This document shows positions 47,786 to 59,814 of a stretch of 64,000 nucleotides of DNA, piece by piece; positions within the stretch are counted from its first letter, which is position 1, and every line of letters begins with the position of its first letter. A program made the translations under genes and the position numbers. The notes beneath the pieces are model-generated. The model searched no databases. It saw only the letters and a list, made by a program, of their open reading frames with translations, and had not been told where the DNA came from. Origin of the DNA: Tenrec ecaudatus (taxonomy: Eukaryota > Chordata > Mammalia > Afrosoricida > Tenrecidae); the NCBI RefSeq assembly GCF_050624435.1, contig NC_134531.1, positions 252,726,812 through 252,790,811 on the forward strand, in the 5' to 3' direction.

Positions 47786-48013
47786 TAACTTGTGCAGATT
47801 TACCCATGATATCTGTTGTTTGATATCCTGTTTATTATATTAATGTATTTCCATGATATTGTGTTTTATTAATAGTTATAAATCTAGGAAATATAGTCAT
47901 CTTTACATTCAGGGATTACAAATATGTCTTTCAAAGATGCTCTTTCACATTCTTCTTTAATATTCTAAGTTTTATTGATGTATCATTCACATACTATGCA
48001 ATTCAATGGCTTA

Positions 48014-48473
48014 AAGATTGTGATAGTTTATTGTGCCAGCCTGGCCAATAAACACAAGTAGGATTAATTGAAGGGCGGAGAGATAAATGGATCCGTGAGC
48101 TTCACCTTGCTTGTCTCTTGCTCTTTAATCATCAGACTAGCGTGCAGCTGCCTTGCTTTTCTGTGCATCAATTTAAAGGGTATACTACCTGTGTGTTGCC
48201 TAGACTGTGGACTGTGTCACTGTAAGTTAAGGTCTCTTTAAGCCTACTCAATTGGAATGTTCATCTCTGAAGCTAGAATGTTCATCTCTGAACTGACAGT
48301 TGGTGACAGTTGTTGACTTGCCTTGCTGATTGCTGCCTGGGTATATATGGTCCAGCTCTCTCTACAGAGGAGGAACTGGTGGCCCTCAAGACTTAAAGGA
48401 CTACTAGTGTCTCATTGCTTTATAATTTATAATTTAACTGTCCATTCCTTGTATTATATATCTATCTGTATAA

Positions 48474-48515
<42 letters not shown>

Positions 48516-48561
48516 TAGCAATCTGGTTTTGTCTCTCTAGAGAACCCTGTCTAACACAAAT
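48014..48561 (+). mobile_element. Interspersed repeat copy C
   Basis: This insertion begins 'tgtgatagtttattgtgcc' and ends 'ctctctagagaaccctg' then 'tctaacac'. The right-hand terminus resembles those of copies A and B (ctctagtctacc; ctctagtttacccagac), but the interior differs, so it is related or a distinct subfamily. It contains a TA array at 48,475-48,514. Confidence 0.55.
48475..48514. repeat. (TA)n microsatellite
   Basis: A near-pure TA array of about 20 units inside repeat copy C. Confidence 0.95.
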
Positions 48562-49659
48562 ATAAAAAGAATTGTGTAATCCTTATCACAAATGTTTTTA
48601 GAACATTTTCTATATTCTTGTACTCATAGTTATTAGCTCCCAATACTCCCCAACTCCTAAGAAACTATTAGAAATAACTAAGAAAATATTAATGCAGTTA
48701 CTGTCTCTATACATTTACCTGTCCTGAATTATACATAAAGAAAAGCATATGACCCCTCCAACAACAGCAATAACAAAATAAAACAGAAAAACTTCAATCC
48801 AGACAAAAAGTAGAAAGTAATACAAAGCATAGCAACTTTAAAATGGATCTAAAGAGAGAACAGACAAATTGTTACATTCAGACCTAACTACATGAGTCCG
48901 AATTCATTTAACAATGTAATCTGATAGCAAGGCTGTGCACATCCTTGGTAAATGGTTGGTGGAGATTCGCAGGAAGCCTATCCATGTGAGGGTGCTGCAA
49001 AAGGCTTTCCCTGTCATCCATAGCCTCTGGAAACCCGCTTCTCAAAATGCAAACTCTAAAACGGTTCTTTCTTCTGGTCTTGGATCTTAGTTGTTCCAAT
49101 CCTTGAATCACAGAATTTAGTGTGTTTCTTCTTTGGAGACTTAGCTGCCACCTCACTTGGATGACTGTTTGCTCTAAAACAAACCTTTAAGACCTCAGAC
49201 AATATTCTTTCTGGTAGCCAGGTACCATCTGATCTCCTCAGGACACTTTGCTATAGCACCATTTTCAGTGATCTTTTCATGAAGACAAGTATTGAGTAGT
49301 GTCATGTCAGAAGAATTAATTATTCTTTGATTGGGGCTTATTAGTAAGTTCCAGTTAAAAAATCCTTTCATATAGCTATGGTTTATATATGGTCCTGTTC
49401 CATTTTAGAGACATAATCATGTTTTTATGGGGGACTTAATAAATCATTTCCATGGGCCATATAGTAATTGTATTGATAGTATTGTTAATTTAGCCAGTGG
49501 TATAGAATTTAAAATACTATTTAGAAAATGGACGTACATATGTACATGATGGCTTTTTAGTCTAATATGCATGGGTTGTTGACATGTACAGATAAAAAAA
49601 CTCAAGTAACGATACTATTTATGTGACCAATGAGACTTGGAGGTAGAGAAAATCGTTCA

Positions 49660-50300
49660 ATAATGTTTATTTCTCATTTGACAACATGACTGCTGCTTCC
49701 ATATTGATTTTGGAATCAAGCAAGAGGACATTCTTGACAACTTCATTCTTTTCACTGCTTATCTTGATGCTATTTCTCTAATTGTCAGAATTTGTGTTTT
49801 GTTTAAATGAAGTTGTAACCCATATTTAAGGCTGCAAATCCTTTATCTTCATCAGCAAGTTTCAAGTCCTCTGCACTTTTATTAGACAAAGTTGTATTAT
49901 CTGCATATGTTGTTTTTAATAAGCATTCCTTTAAACCTGATGGAATATTCTTGATTGTATTCTATTTGGGGGTATATTCTTTATGTAGCACAGATACTCA
50001 GATTATTTGCTCATCACACAAAATGAATAGGCATGTATGAATATGTATGAAAGAATATAATCTTGACACATATCTTTCTTGATTTTAAACAATGTGATAT
50101 TCTCTTGTTCTGTTCTAGTGACTGCCTCTTTCTCCATGTACAGCTCCCACATGAAACTGCGTCAGTACACTCTGCCCTCATTTTTAATGAAAACCTAGAA
50201 AGTGTCTCATTTATTTACTTGCTAAAGTTTACATATATTGTTGTGTTAGGTGCCAAGAAGTAGGTCCTGACTCATATTGACCCTCTGTAGAACAACAACA
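49660..50300 (-). mobile_element. RTE LINE fragment
   Basis: The minus-strand RTE palm and thumb region is followed through 'gactgctgcttccatatt', 'cttgacaacttcattcttt', 'ttcatcagcaagtttcaag' and 'gttgtattatctgcatatg'. At 50,245-50,300 'gttaggtgccaagaagtagg' and 'tcatattgaccctctgtag' add a second RTE or SINE tail. Confidence 0.75.
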
Positions 50301-50334
50301 TAAAAAAATACAGGAAATTACAGCAATAACTTCA

Positions 50335-50750
50335 TATCTATCAATAGTGACACTGAATGTACATGAATTCAACGCATCAGTCAGAAGAATAGTGAAATGG
50401 ATAAAATGGATTAAAAATGCATAAGAATGGGTTTAAAAAACAGGCTCCATGTATATATTATCTATAAGAGACAAAGCTTAGACATAAAGACAAAAATCAA
50501 TGAAAAATCAAAGGATAGAAATATATATATATCCAGTTTCTGTCAATCAAAACAAGCAGAAGTGTTCGTATTAATCTAGATTTCATGTCCAAATCTACCA
50601 TGAGAACAAAGAACGACATCACATATTTATTAAAGGGATATAACCATCATAAATATCCATGTACCTAAATGAAAAGCTATCATAATAAATTAATCAAATC
50701 CTTGAAGGGTCAATGAGAGAAATCACATACTAAATAATAGTAGATTTCAA
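50335..50750 (+). mobile_element. Old L1 ORF2 endonuclease fragment
   Basis: The plus strand parallels the start of a mammalian L1M ORF2: 'gtgacactgaatgtacatg', 'gtgaaatggataaaatgg', 'tatctataagagacaaagc' (the LQETH-like position) and 'gtgttcgtattaatctag' (the VAILIS-like position). It is heavily decayed. Confidence 0.6.
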
Positions 50751-50751
50751 T

Positions 50752-51000
50752 ACAACACTCTTTCTGACTGCTGCTTCCATAAATATTGATTGTAGTTCCA
50801 AGAAAAATGAAATCCTTAATAATGTTCATCTTTCTCCTCTCTGTTACTTATGATGCTGTATGTTGGTAGATTCGTGAGAAATTTCTAAAATTGGTATAAA
50901 GATATTGGTACAATGATACTGATTAGTAGAAGAGTATGGAAAATTCAAAGCACCTGCACTGCGATGGACACTTTTAGTGACAGAAACATCATTGCAGAAT
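50752..51000 (-). mobile_element. RTE LINE fragment
   Basis: 'ctgactgctgcttccataa', 'atattgattgtagttcc' and 'aaatgaaatccttaataa' match the RTE fragment at 49,668-49,740. The right part is unclear. Confidence 0.55.
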
Positions 51001-51004
51001 GAGT

Positions 51005-51606
51005 AGGGGATGCTCTCTTCAATAAATCAAGCTAGAACAATTAGATAGCCATTTGAAAAATAGTGATGATGACATAACAGAAAACAAATCAAAAGCATTC
51101 CCAGTGGGGTATAAATATGTATATTGAAGGTAAAACAAAAAAATTTCCAGGAAATACAAGTGCTCCACCTCATTAGGAACCATGGAAATGCAAATTATAC
51201 TCACAGGGAAATATCACACACCCAAGAGAATAGCTAAACTAAAAAGGAATAAATTAAAAACCTGAGGCTTACTAAGTATTTGCGAGATTTTGAAAACAGA
51301 AACTCTCTGATACTGCTGATGGGCACATGGATTTATACAATTACTCTGAAAACAATGTGTTAATTCTAGCAAAGTTGCTTAGTAAATGCAACTTTACTCT
51401 CTGGTATATTCCCTGGAGAAATAAATGTTAATGTGCACCAACAAATATGTGTAAGAATATTCATGCCAGCATTATTTATAATAAGCCCATACATGAAACA
51501 CACTAAATGTAGAATGCATAAATACATTGAGCAATAAAAATTGTTGAAGTGTATCTATATGGAAAAATAAGGGTGAATTTCACAGGCATAGAATTAATCA
51601 AGGGAA
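51005..51606 (+). mobile_element. Old L1M 3' region
   Basis: The text follows the end of ORF2 and the 3' region of old mammalian L1s: 'caattagatagccatttg', 'catggaaatgcaaattat', 'gctgatgggcacatgg', 'ctctggtatattccctgg' and 'attcatgccagcattattt'. It probably belongs with the fragment at 50,335. Confidence 0.7.
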
Positions 51607-52112
51607 GTGTGTTAGTCTGGGTAAACTAGAGAAACAAAATTTGTAGACACTTATATGTGTATATGAAAGGGGGTTATATGCAAGAGCAATTGAATATTGA
51701 TAAAACATCCCAGCCCAGACCAGATGAAGTCCATATGTCCTATATTAGCCCATATGTCTGATACCAATTTTCAGACTCACAAAACACATGCAGTGATGCC
51801 AAATGCAGGAAGATCACAGGCCAGTTGGTGGGAAGTCTTGGGGATCCAGGGGCATTGTAAGCATCTCAGCGCTGACAGAGGTCACCACATGGTTCCTCCT
51901 GCTCAGGGCACTAGTGTAGTTTCATGTGTGTTGTCAGCTGCAATGTCTCCCAAGAAGTGAGCCTGTGTCCTGCCTCCAGCGAGCCATTTATGTCCTGTTA
52001 ATGAGATAAAGACCTCCAAATGAGGTCGTCAAGCTACCACCTCATAAGCTAAATTCCAATCCTTCACTCTTAATCCTCTCAAATTGATAACAGATTATAT
52101 AACTAGCACAGT
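51607..52112 (-). mobile_element. Interspersed repeat copy B
   Basis: The reverse complement aligns along its length with copy A at 18,028: taatctgttatcaatttg, gcttgacgacctcatttgg, ctggaggcaggacacagg, cagcgctgagatgcttac, gtgatcttcctgcat and gtttctctagtttaccc. On the given strand it begins tgttagtctggg and ends actagcac. An 87-codon frame (51,697-51,960) has no recognised product. Confidence 0.7.
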
Positions 52113-53027
52113 AAGCTTCAAATATAATGGATGACTAATCAATGCACATTTCATAATATACATCATAATAGTAATATGTTGTCATAAAACTATAAAGGTA
52201 AAAAAATAAAGTATTGATTCCCATTGTTGTCATATTATGATTCATTTCAGGAAAGAGAATGTGATAGAAAAACATATACACAAAGCTTATGGAGTGTCTT
52301 CATTGTTCCATGTTATTTATGAATAGTTTTTTCATAAATACCTTCATATTCTTTTTGAATAGTGCATGGATTTTGTTCCCTAATACTTTGTAAAGTTGCG
52401 TACAATTTTTGTTTATGTTCCTATAATGCATGTTATATATTTTTTCACATTAAAATTGAAATGATATTCAATTTATCAAGGTTCACACAGAGTTGGTACT
52501 CCTATAGTCAATGCAGGAAGGCTCAAACCTAAGGCTCATTTCAGAAAGGACCTGGCAAATGGACAAAATGCCATGTCAATTTAGAAAGTCAAGACAGAAT
52601 TTCCTAGTCTACATTCATTACCTATACACTGAGAACCTAAATGCAATGGAACAAAAGTTTCCACACGTACAACTGCTTCTGCCAATATTGTTTCCTTGAA
52701 CCTGGAATAGGAATTTGCACACAACGTTGTGAAATTATCAGTTTTTCAAAGTTGAAATAATCAGTCATTCAGATAGAGAAAGATATGCCAGTCTGCTTTT
52801 ATAAAGATTTAGAGTCTTTGAAATGACATGAGCAATTCTACTCATTGAGGTCATTTTGAAAAAAAAAGGCAAATTGTTTCGTATAGTGATATTATTAAAT
52901 ATAATAATTAAAATTTAAATATGAAATGTATTTATCATTTACTCAACTATATTTATATAAACATATAAATATATTAATTGTATATTTAATATTTAATTAC
53001 TAAGTATATTAAGATAAAATGTAAAAC
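52113..53027. other. Unassigned interval, AT-rich
   Basis: No gene is recognised. The strongly AT-rich part at 52,880-53,020 could be old repeat. Confidence 0.4.
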
Positions 53028-53365
53028 AAACAAACTCGAGTTCATTATGACTCAGCAATTCTATAGGGCAAAGTAGAACTGTTTCTGGGTTTCCAAGCCT
53101 GTAACTCTCTATGACTGTAGAAACCCTCATCTTTCAGGTGGATTTGAATCTGACAAACCAACCCAACATGCAACCAACCCACTGTACCACTTCCCATAGC
53201 CATCGAGCCAATGCTGACTCTCTAGAAAACTCCCTGTGGGTTACCAAAGTTGTAACTGTTTATAGGAGTAGAAATTCCAGTCTTTATCCTGCTGGTGGTT
53301 TTGAACTGCCCACTATGCAGATTGCAGCCCAACGTGTAAACGATACATCACCTGGACTCCTTACT
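53028..53365 (-). mobile_element. Two AfroSINE-like SINEs in tandem
   Basis: Read on the minus strand, two successive SINE heads occur: the first at about 53,362-53,190 (gggctgcaatctgcatag, gttcaaaaccaccagcagg) and the second at about 53,189-53,028 (gttgggttggtttgtcag, aaagatgagggtttctac, cctatagaattgctgag). The 95-codon plus-strand frame here is chance. Confidence 0.75.
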
Positions 53366-54690
53366 ATAGCACTAGAACTCCATATACTAAGACAGTGATG
53401 ATTATTATAGTCTATATTATGGTAGTGTAGATTTCATTTACGGAAATCTTCCTTGTTAAACTAAATATTTACAATAATTATTCTTGTAAATTTCCACATA
53501 AAATCTCTGTAGTTATGGTACGATTCTCATCTTCCATTTACAATGAGGGAACAGAAGCATGGAGCTTTCATGCATTCCCTAGGGATGTATTGCTAGTGGA
53601 CAGAAGAATCAGACTTCAAAAACCAGGGATTCTATTCTAGGGCCCATGCATTTCACCATACTCTATTTGCTCCTTAACAAAGGGAAATATTGCTGTCCTG
53701 GATCAGACCATTCTCTACTTTTTCCTATTTAATTCAGAGAGATTTGAACATGGAGGTGTGGTGGAGATACAAACAAGCTCTTGGTGTGGTTTTCTACTGA
53801 TGTGTCTGTGATCGGCTTTGAATTCAGATAAAGAACGTGAGACCACTCCGTTGACTTACCTAAGATTCAGAGTGACCAATTCTGGGGCATGGCAGATAGG
53901 TATGGGATGGAGTATAGGTGGTGATATTGGAGCAAGAGGAAGGAATAAGTACTGATGAATAAAGATGAAAAATATCATAAATTGCAGAGAACAGTCATTA
54001 CCACTGGCAGATGGTTCAAATGAGCCAACCAGGACTTCATATGGTGTGCAACGAAGGGCACAACTAAAAAGAAACCATCGCGGTTGACTTTGACCCAAGG
54101 GATTCATCAGTATTAATTATGTAAACACGGTTCTCATTTGATGACAGCACTGTTACCTTTCCTAAGAAATCCCTAGTGATTACCCAATAATGTCCACTGA
54201 GCATTGCATGTAAATTACAGATAGGAACTTACAATTACTGAAGATTCCCAATTCCCCATCTTGAAACATCAAACTTTTAATGGAGTCTCTGGTGCAGATT
54301 CTTCCTATTCACTCTTACAGCTTCAACAGGGAGCGATAATTTTCTATGTATGTCACTAGTTAACAAATAAGGCTAACCATAAGTCAGGATGTTGTCCTCT
54401 GTATTTCTCAGTTGATGGAATCTTTTTTAAAAACTATCTCCAAAAGGGAAATAGTTTGGCACTTTTTGTGGTGACAGAAGTAAATGAAGAAGCCCCTCTC
54501 CTCATTGCATAATACAATGATAAAATCATTGGGGTCTCTTAGGAGATTTTCTGACACTATTGATTTATACTTACAATGCATAAATCTTATTAAAATATTG
54601 GTGGATAGTCTAGAAATAATAGAGATATTTAATACTGGGGGAAATGTGAAGAGTTCTTGTTTCTTTTTTAAATTAAGGAAATAATATTAA
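53366..54690. other. Unassigned interval
   Basis: No gene or repeat family is recognised. An 83-codon minus-strand frame at 53,856-54,107 has no family features. Confidence 0.4.
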
Positions 54691-54699
54691 TGTATCATG

Positions 54700-54850
54700 T
54701 AGTGAGGGCTTGGGGGGTTGGGAGGGTGGGAGGGTTTAAAGGGGAGCTGAACAGGCAGTTCAAGAAAAAAAGAAAATGTATTGAAAATTATGAGGATGGC
54801 AATTGTACAATTGTCCTTGATCTAGTGTAAGTATGAAGGTATTAATACCT
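54700..54850 (+). mobile_element. L1-like 3' end fragment
   Basis: G-rich text (ggcttggggggttgggagg) is followed by 'gaggatggcaattgtacaat', the arrangement found near L1 3' ends in this window. Short and uncertain. Confidence 0.4.
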
Positions 54851-56129
54851 GTAAGAGTCCAAACACAATGCTATAAATATTTTCAGTCAACCTGTCTCCA
54901 GATTCTAAGTAAGCACACAATTTAACATGTAAGACAAAAGGGCAAGAATAATCAGTTCACACACACAAAATTAAGTGACATCTCAATCTTATTGAGCATG
55001 TTTTAAAATACTGAAAATAACATAATAAAAAATAAAACTCACGTGGACATCTACCAAAATCATTGAACCTTTACAACAGGTTAACAGAAATGTGGTACCA
55101 CATAAATCAGCTATTTATAGACAAATCAAACACTTTCAGGGATATCAGGAGGTCTCAAAGATGAGTTCAAGGAAGAAATATTAGCTCAGAATAGTGTGTC
55201 AGCAGTGTGTGTGTGTGTTTATCCCAAAGGGGCACTGAATTCATATATTTTGTCAAAGGAAAGAGATGACTGTGGGGACTTATGATGAAGAAATTTGAAG
55301 AATGAAAAGGTGGGTCGGTGAGAAAGAGTTAAGGAAATGGAGTCAAGGTGTGTTTATCCCCATCATGAGCATGCACCTGCTAATCTCTTCAAGGTTAGCG
55401 AGAATTTGTCTAAAAGCATTTCATTGGGAAAACTGATCCATTCCTTTGATCATAATCCTGCAGACTTCTTGTCGTTCCCTGAGCTCCATGGATATCTAAA
55501 TGGCACAATCTGAATTCCTTGCGGATGCCACAACTGCCAATTTGATGTATTGTGAATAGGCTTCTTTGTATTAGTGGGATGGAAACACCTTGTGCAGATG
55601 TGTACAGATATAGATGGAGGCTATGTCAACAAACTGCGTTTTCACAGTATGATATTTTTGTTTATACTTATTTCCATGATTTTATAGTGATACTTTTGAC
55701 ACTACATTCCCTGTATACCTTCATATATGCTCTTGTATATGCCGTCTAGTCAATTCCAATGCATTCATATTGCTACCAGAAGAAAACATTATGTATTTTA
55801 ATTAGAAGGAAAAAGTGATGTGATCAACAAGGGAATCATATTGTCTGAATAAAAAAGATTTTAAAAGAAACAGATATCTTGAGTATTATAGAGGATGAAT
55901 TCATCATCTGTAAAAATAATTTTGGGGGTAAAAAGGCTAAACAATTAAGGAATAAGTACATTTGCATGAGATGATGAGAGTCCTTCTAGATAAGAGCAAT
56001 TAGTCCAAGGTTAACTACATGAACATGAGTTAGATCATTAAGAACACCAGGAACAGGAGGAACTATCTGGATGATATAAAACCTCCCTGCATACTAATGA
56101 CTACAGACAGATATATTATGATATGATAT
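54851..56129. other. Unassigned interval, AT-rich
   Basis: No gene is recognised. A short GT run lies at about 55,205-55,218, and an ATATG-type simple repeat at about 56,113-56,132. Confidence 0.4.
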
Positions 56130-56588
56130 GATATCAAGAATGACATATGTTTGCTTTCACACAAGGATCACATGCAGATATGGGTCAATAGCAAAATGTG
56201 GTGAAGAAAAGATATGGTGCCTGACTTTCAGAAAAAATATATCCGGATCTTTAAGATGTGTTTTTCAAGCAAGCAGTTATCTAAATGAACAGTTAACATG
56301 GGAGAAACACATGAGCCTGTGTGATCCAAGGATTTTAAATAATATAACCCACATCTAAAAGAAGAAATGGAACCAGAGCTTTGTTAGCACCTCATTTGCA
56401 GGAGGCTATAGATGACAGTGGAAGCCCAAAGTCCATTTGCAATTTCATACATGGAGTAAGCCCCTAATGAATTACCTCTGACTAGGCACCAGGAGTGCAA
56501 ACAGTCTTGCTATCATGCACATTGCATTGTAGATTAGATTGCTGAAGATTCCATTAGAATAAAATGTAGTTCCTTATCATTTGATCTC
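56130..56588 (+). mobile_element. L1 3' UTR, left half of a split copy
   Basis: Blocks 'agcaaaatgtggtgaag', 'gtgcctgactttcag', 'agcctgtgtgatccaagg' and 'gatgacagtggaagccc' match the plus-strand L1 at 38,730. It stops at about 56,588, after 'ccttatcatttgatctccc', and resumes at 58,464. Confidence 0.7.
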
Positions 56589-57966
56589 CCTTATGTTGTT
56601 AGGTTCAAGTTCCTTTGATTGGATTCCAACCAAAAGCGACCATGTGCACAACAGAAAGGAACACCACACAGTCCTGTCACATGCTCATAATCATTCCCAT
56701 ACCCAGGCACATAGGTGCAGCCACTGCGTCAATCCATCTCATTTGGGGACCTTCCTTTTATTTGCTGACCCAGACTTTACCCAGCAAATGTCCTTCTCCA
56801 GGGACTGGTGTCTACTGACAGTAGGTCTAAAGTTTGTAAGTATTGCCATGCTTGCCTCTAGTGAGCACTCTGGGTGTACTTCTTCCAAAGCAGATTTATT
56901 TGTCTTTTGAGCAATCCACAATCCTTTCAATATTCTTCTCCAATACTACAATTAAAATACATTGTTTGTAGCTCAGGCTTCCTTATTCAGTGTCTAACTT
57001 TCACATGCATATAAAGCCAAGGAACTAGCATGGTTCTCAAAGTAATATCCTTGTTTTCAACACTATTCAGAGCTCTTGTGAAGTAGATTTACCCAACGTA
57101 ACTTATCTTTCAATGTCTTGAATACTGTTTCCGTGAGCAGTGATTGTGGATCCAAGCAAGGCAAACTCCTTGACAGCTTCCAACTTTTTCATCATGATGT
57201 TACCTATTGGTCCAGTTGTGGGGAGTTTGGTTTTCTTTACTTTAAGTCATAATCCATACTGCAGGCTGCCATCCTTGATCCTCATTAACAAGTGCTTCAA
57301 GTCCTCCTCACTGTTTGCAAGCCAGGTTGCTTCCCCTGTACATTAAAGGCTTTCAGTTGTTGGTAAGCCTTCCTCCAATCCCAATGCCACATTCTTCTTC
57401 AAATAAGCTAACTTCGCTGTTTATTTGCTCAGCATAGAGATTGAACAAGTATGGTGAGAGGATACAACCCTGATGCACATCTTTCCTTATTTTAAATCAA
57501 TGCAGTATTCCCTTGTTCTGTTCACACAATTGCCTCTTGATCCATCTGCGGGTTCTACATGAGCACAAGGAAGCATTCTGGAATTCCTATTCTTTTCCAG
57601 GCTACCTATTGTTTGTTATGATGCACATACTCAAATGCCTTGGCATAGACAATAAAACACAAGAAAACATCTTTATGGTATTCTATTTTCAACCAAGATC
57701 TATCTCAAAACAGCAAGAAAATCCCTTGGTCCATGCACTCTGCTGGATATGGCCTGAATCTCTGGCAGCTCCCTTTCAATGTATGCATTGAAATGCTGAA
57801 TCCATTGTGGGATGATCTTAAGCAAAATTTTGTGATATCAATAATATTGTTCCGTAGTTTGAGCATTCTATTGAGTCACCTTTTTATGGAATGGACACTA
57901 ATATGGATCTCTTCAATGAATTTTCCCAGTAGCTGCTCCCTAATTTCCTGGCAGATCTCTCTTATG
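56589..57966 (-). mobile_element. Large RTE LINE fragment inserted in an L1
   Basis: From its 3' tail (gttgttaggttcaagttcc, then gaccatgtgcacaacag) the minus-strand RTE runs through the 3' UTR (cagccactgcgtcaatcc, ccttctccagggactgg), the ORF C-terminus (cttccaaagcagatttatt, aaagccaaggaactagc) and the palm region (gtatggtgagaggatacaac, tattgtttgttatgatgc) to the fingers region near 57,960. At about 1.38 kb it is the longest RTE copy in the window together with the one at 855-2,325. Confidence 0.85.
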
Positions 57967-58463
57967 ATCCATTTTTTAAATTTAATAAATTTTTAAATTG
58001 GGGCTCATACAACTCTTATCACAATCCACACATACATCAATTGAGTAAAGCACCATTATACATTCATTGCCCTCGTCATTCTGAAAATTCCTTTCTACTT
58101 GGGTTCCTGGAATCAGCTCTTTTTCCTTTTTTCCCCTCCCCATCCTTCCTTGCTCCCCCCTGAACCTTTAATAGTTTATAAATAATTATTTTATCTTATC
58201 TTACAATGCCCGGAATCTCCCCTCACCCACCTCCCCATTTCCCATCCCCCAGAGAGGAGGTTACACATAGATCCCCAAAATCGGTTCTCCCTTTCTACAC
58301 CCACTTCCCTCCGGTGTCGCCACTCCCACCGCTGGTCCTGAGGGGTTCATCCGTCCTAGATTCCCTGTGTTTCCAGATCTCTACTGCACCGCTGTGCATC
58401 ATCTGGTCTAACCAGTTCCGCAAGGCAGAATTGGGATCATGATAATTGGGAGGGGAGGAAGCA
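57967..58463 (-). mobile_element. L1 3' end, subtype A, nested beside the RTE
   Basis: An A/T-rich start and 'ttggggctcatacaactc' begin a 3' UTR that parallels 3,005-3,475 (caattgagtaaagcacc, cattgccctcgtcattct, gggttcctggaatcagctc, taatagtttataaataat). It ends exactly where the interrupted plus-strand L1 resumes. The 78-codon frame is UTR. Confidence 0.85.
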
Positions 58464-58828
58464 ATTTGTTCTAATTTTCATTATTTTCTACTTTATTTTT
58501 GATTGAGTTTTTTCTCTGTTTTACTTTGCTATTGTCATTAGTTTTTTTTAATATACATAGCTTTTGTATATTATAGCTTTTTGTATATTTTGTATATTTA
58601 CCCAGGATAGGTAAATCTATAGAGACAGTCACTAGTTTAATGGTTCCTTGATGGTATGGCAGTGGAGGGTAAGGAGAAATGGTGAGCTAACAATGATGAG
58701 TATAAGACTGAAAAGAAGTTCTAAAACGGATTGTAGTGATTATTGTACAACCCTTCTTAAAGGGATTGAACTATTCAGTGGTATTATATATGAATTATAT
58801 GCCAATAAAACGGTTGGGAAATAAAAAT
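58464..58828 (+). mobile_element. L1 3' UTR, right half of the split copy
   Basis: 'aatttgttctaattttcatt', 'gattgagttttttctctg', 'ggtaaatctatagagacag', 'ttaatggttccttgatgg' and 'gaattatatgccaataaaac' continue the order seen at 39,310-39,590, completing the L1 begun at 56,130. The A-rich end is at about 58,828. Confidence 0.75.
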
Positions 58829-58974
58829 TTCAGATAGGAGGAATTCAAGAAGTCATTAAAAAATCCTAGAACACAAAGACCAAAATGTATATCCGAAGAG
58901 ATTTTGATATTTGTTCCTGAACTGAAGAAAATATTTTATGTGCATAATAATTGAATGATGGAGGAAGAATCAAA

Positions 58975-59115
58975 GGAGGATGGAAGAGAATGAGGAGATG
59001 ATATAAAGGGCTCAGGTGGGGGGGCAACTGGGGATGGAAACGAATGTACAAATGCACTTGACTCAGTGGATGTATGTATGGATTGTGGTGGGAGTTGTGC
59101 GAGCCCCCAATTAAA
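58975..59115 (+). mobile_element. L1 3' end, plus strand
   Basis: 'aagagaatgaggagatgat' then 'gactcagtggatgtatgtat' and 'gttgtgcgagcccccaatt' are the reverse complement of the common L1 3' end, finishing in an A-rich tail at 59,110. Confidence 0.7.
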
Positions 59116-59149
59116 AAAGAGGATGGAAGAAATATAGAGAGTGACTATA

Positions 59150-59814
59150 TCCAAAATAATTCAATGATGTTTAACTATTACAGATGGTAGTATAGAAGAA
59201 GAACAGATGATATTGAAGGAAGAAGCCTAAGCTGCAGTAATATTAAGGCTCCAGAAATTGATGAATAAAAATCAAAATGCTTCAATAAACTGAAGCAGAA
59301 CTGAAAACACTCATCTATGCCATGAAAATCAAAGGCAATTACCATTCCAATCTACTAGAAAAAATCCATATTTGCTTGTATCTTGCATAAAGATGACCAT
59401 TAGCATATGTAAAGTATTGGTGATATCATTAATATAAAGCATTGTAACAACACACTGACATGTAACTACCAGGAATTCAAGCTGTATTCAGGAGACATGC
59501 AAGAAGTATAACATTGCTGACATCAGGTGGTTCTGGACTGAAAGCATTACATAATGGAAGGATTTTAACCTCCATTTTTTTGAATTATGCAAATTAATTC
59601 CACTGTATGTGCCATAAGAAATTATGGGCAATGATGCAATTAATGGTAATTCCAGACTATTTAAATGGGTTCATACTGAAATTGTGCTTAGACATTGGTA
59701 GTTATCTAAAGAAAATAAAGGGATATTGCAGGTTTCTAATCACGAAATGTGCTCATTAGGGTTTATCCTTTAAATATACTTGATTTGTAGCTGAGAAGTT
59801 GTCATAGAAAGAAG
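59150..59814 (+). mobile_element. RTE LINE, left half (split by a retroviral insertion)
   Basis: The plus strand follows RTE ORF text: the linker (aaactgaagcagaactg), the fingers region (CLYLA then ATIS-like text), ADIRW-like 'gacatcaggtggttctgg', a decayed F-I-D-Y-A-K segment near 59,580 and the segment before the YADD motif up to 59,814. It resumes at 62,577 just beyond the expected YADD position. Confidence 0.7.

Larger units (their letters stand above)
47960..49400 (-). mobile_element. Older L1 3' UTR, split by another repeat
   Basis: Left part 47,960-48,013 (aagttttattgatgtatc, catactatgcaattcaat) and right part 48,562-49,400 (aattgtgtaatccttatc, agttattagctcccaat, ttactgtctctatacattt, aagacctcagacaatattc, gatcttttcatgaag) are the two halves of one minus-strand L1 3' end of the type seen at 36,660 and 39,591. 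A 548-bp repeat separates them. Confidence 0.75.
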
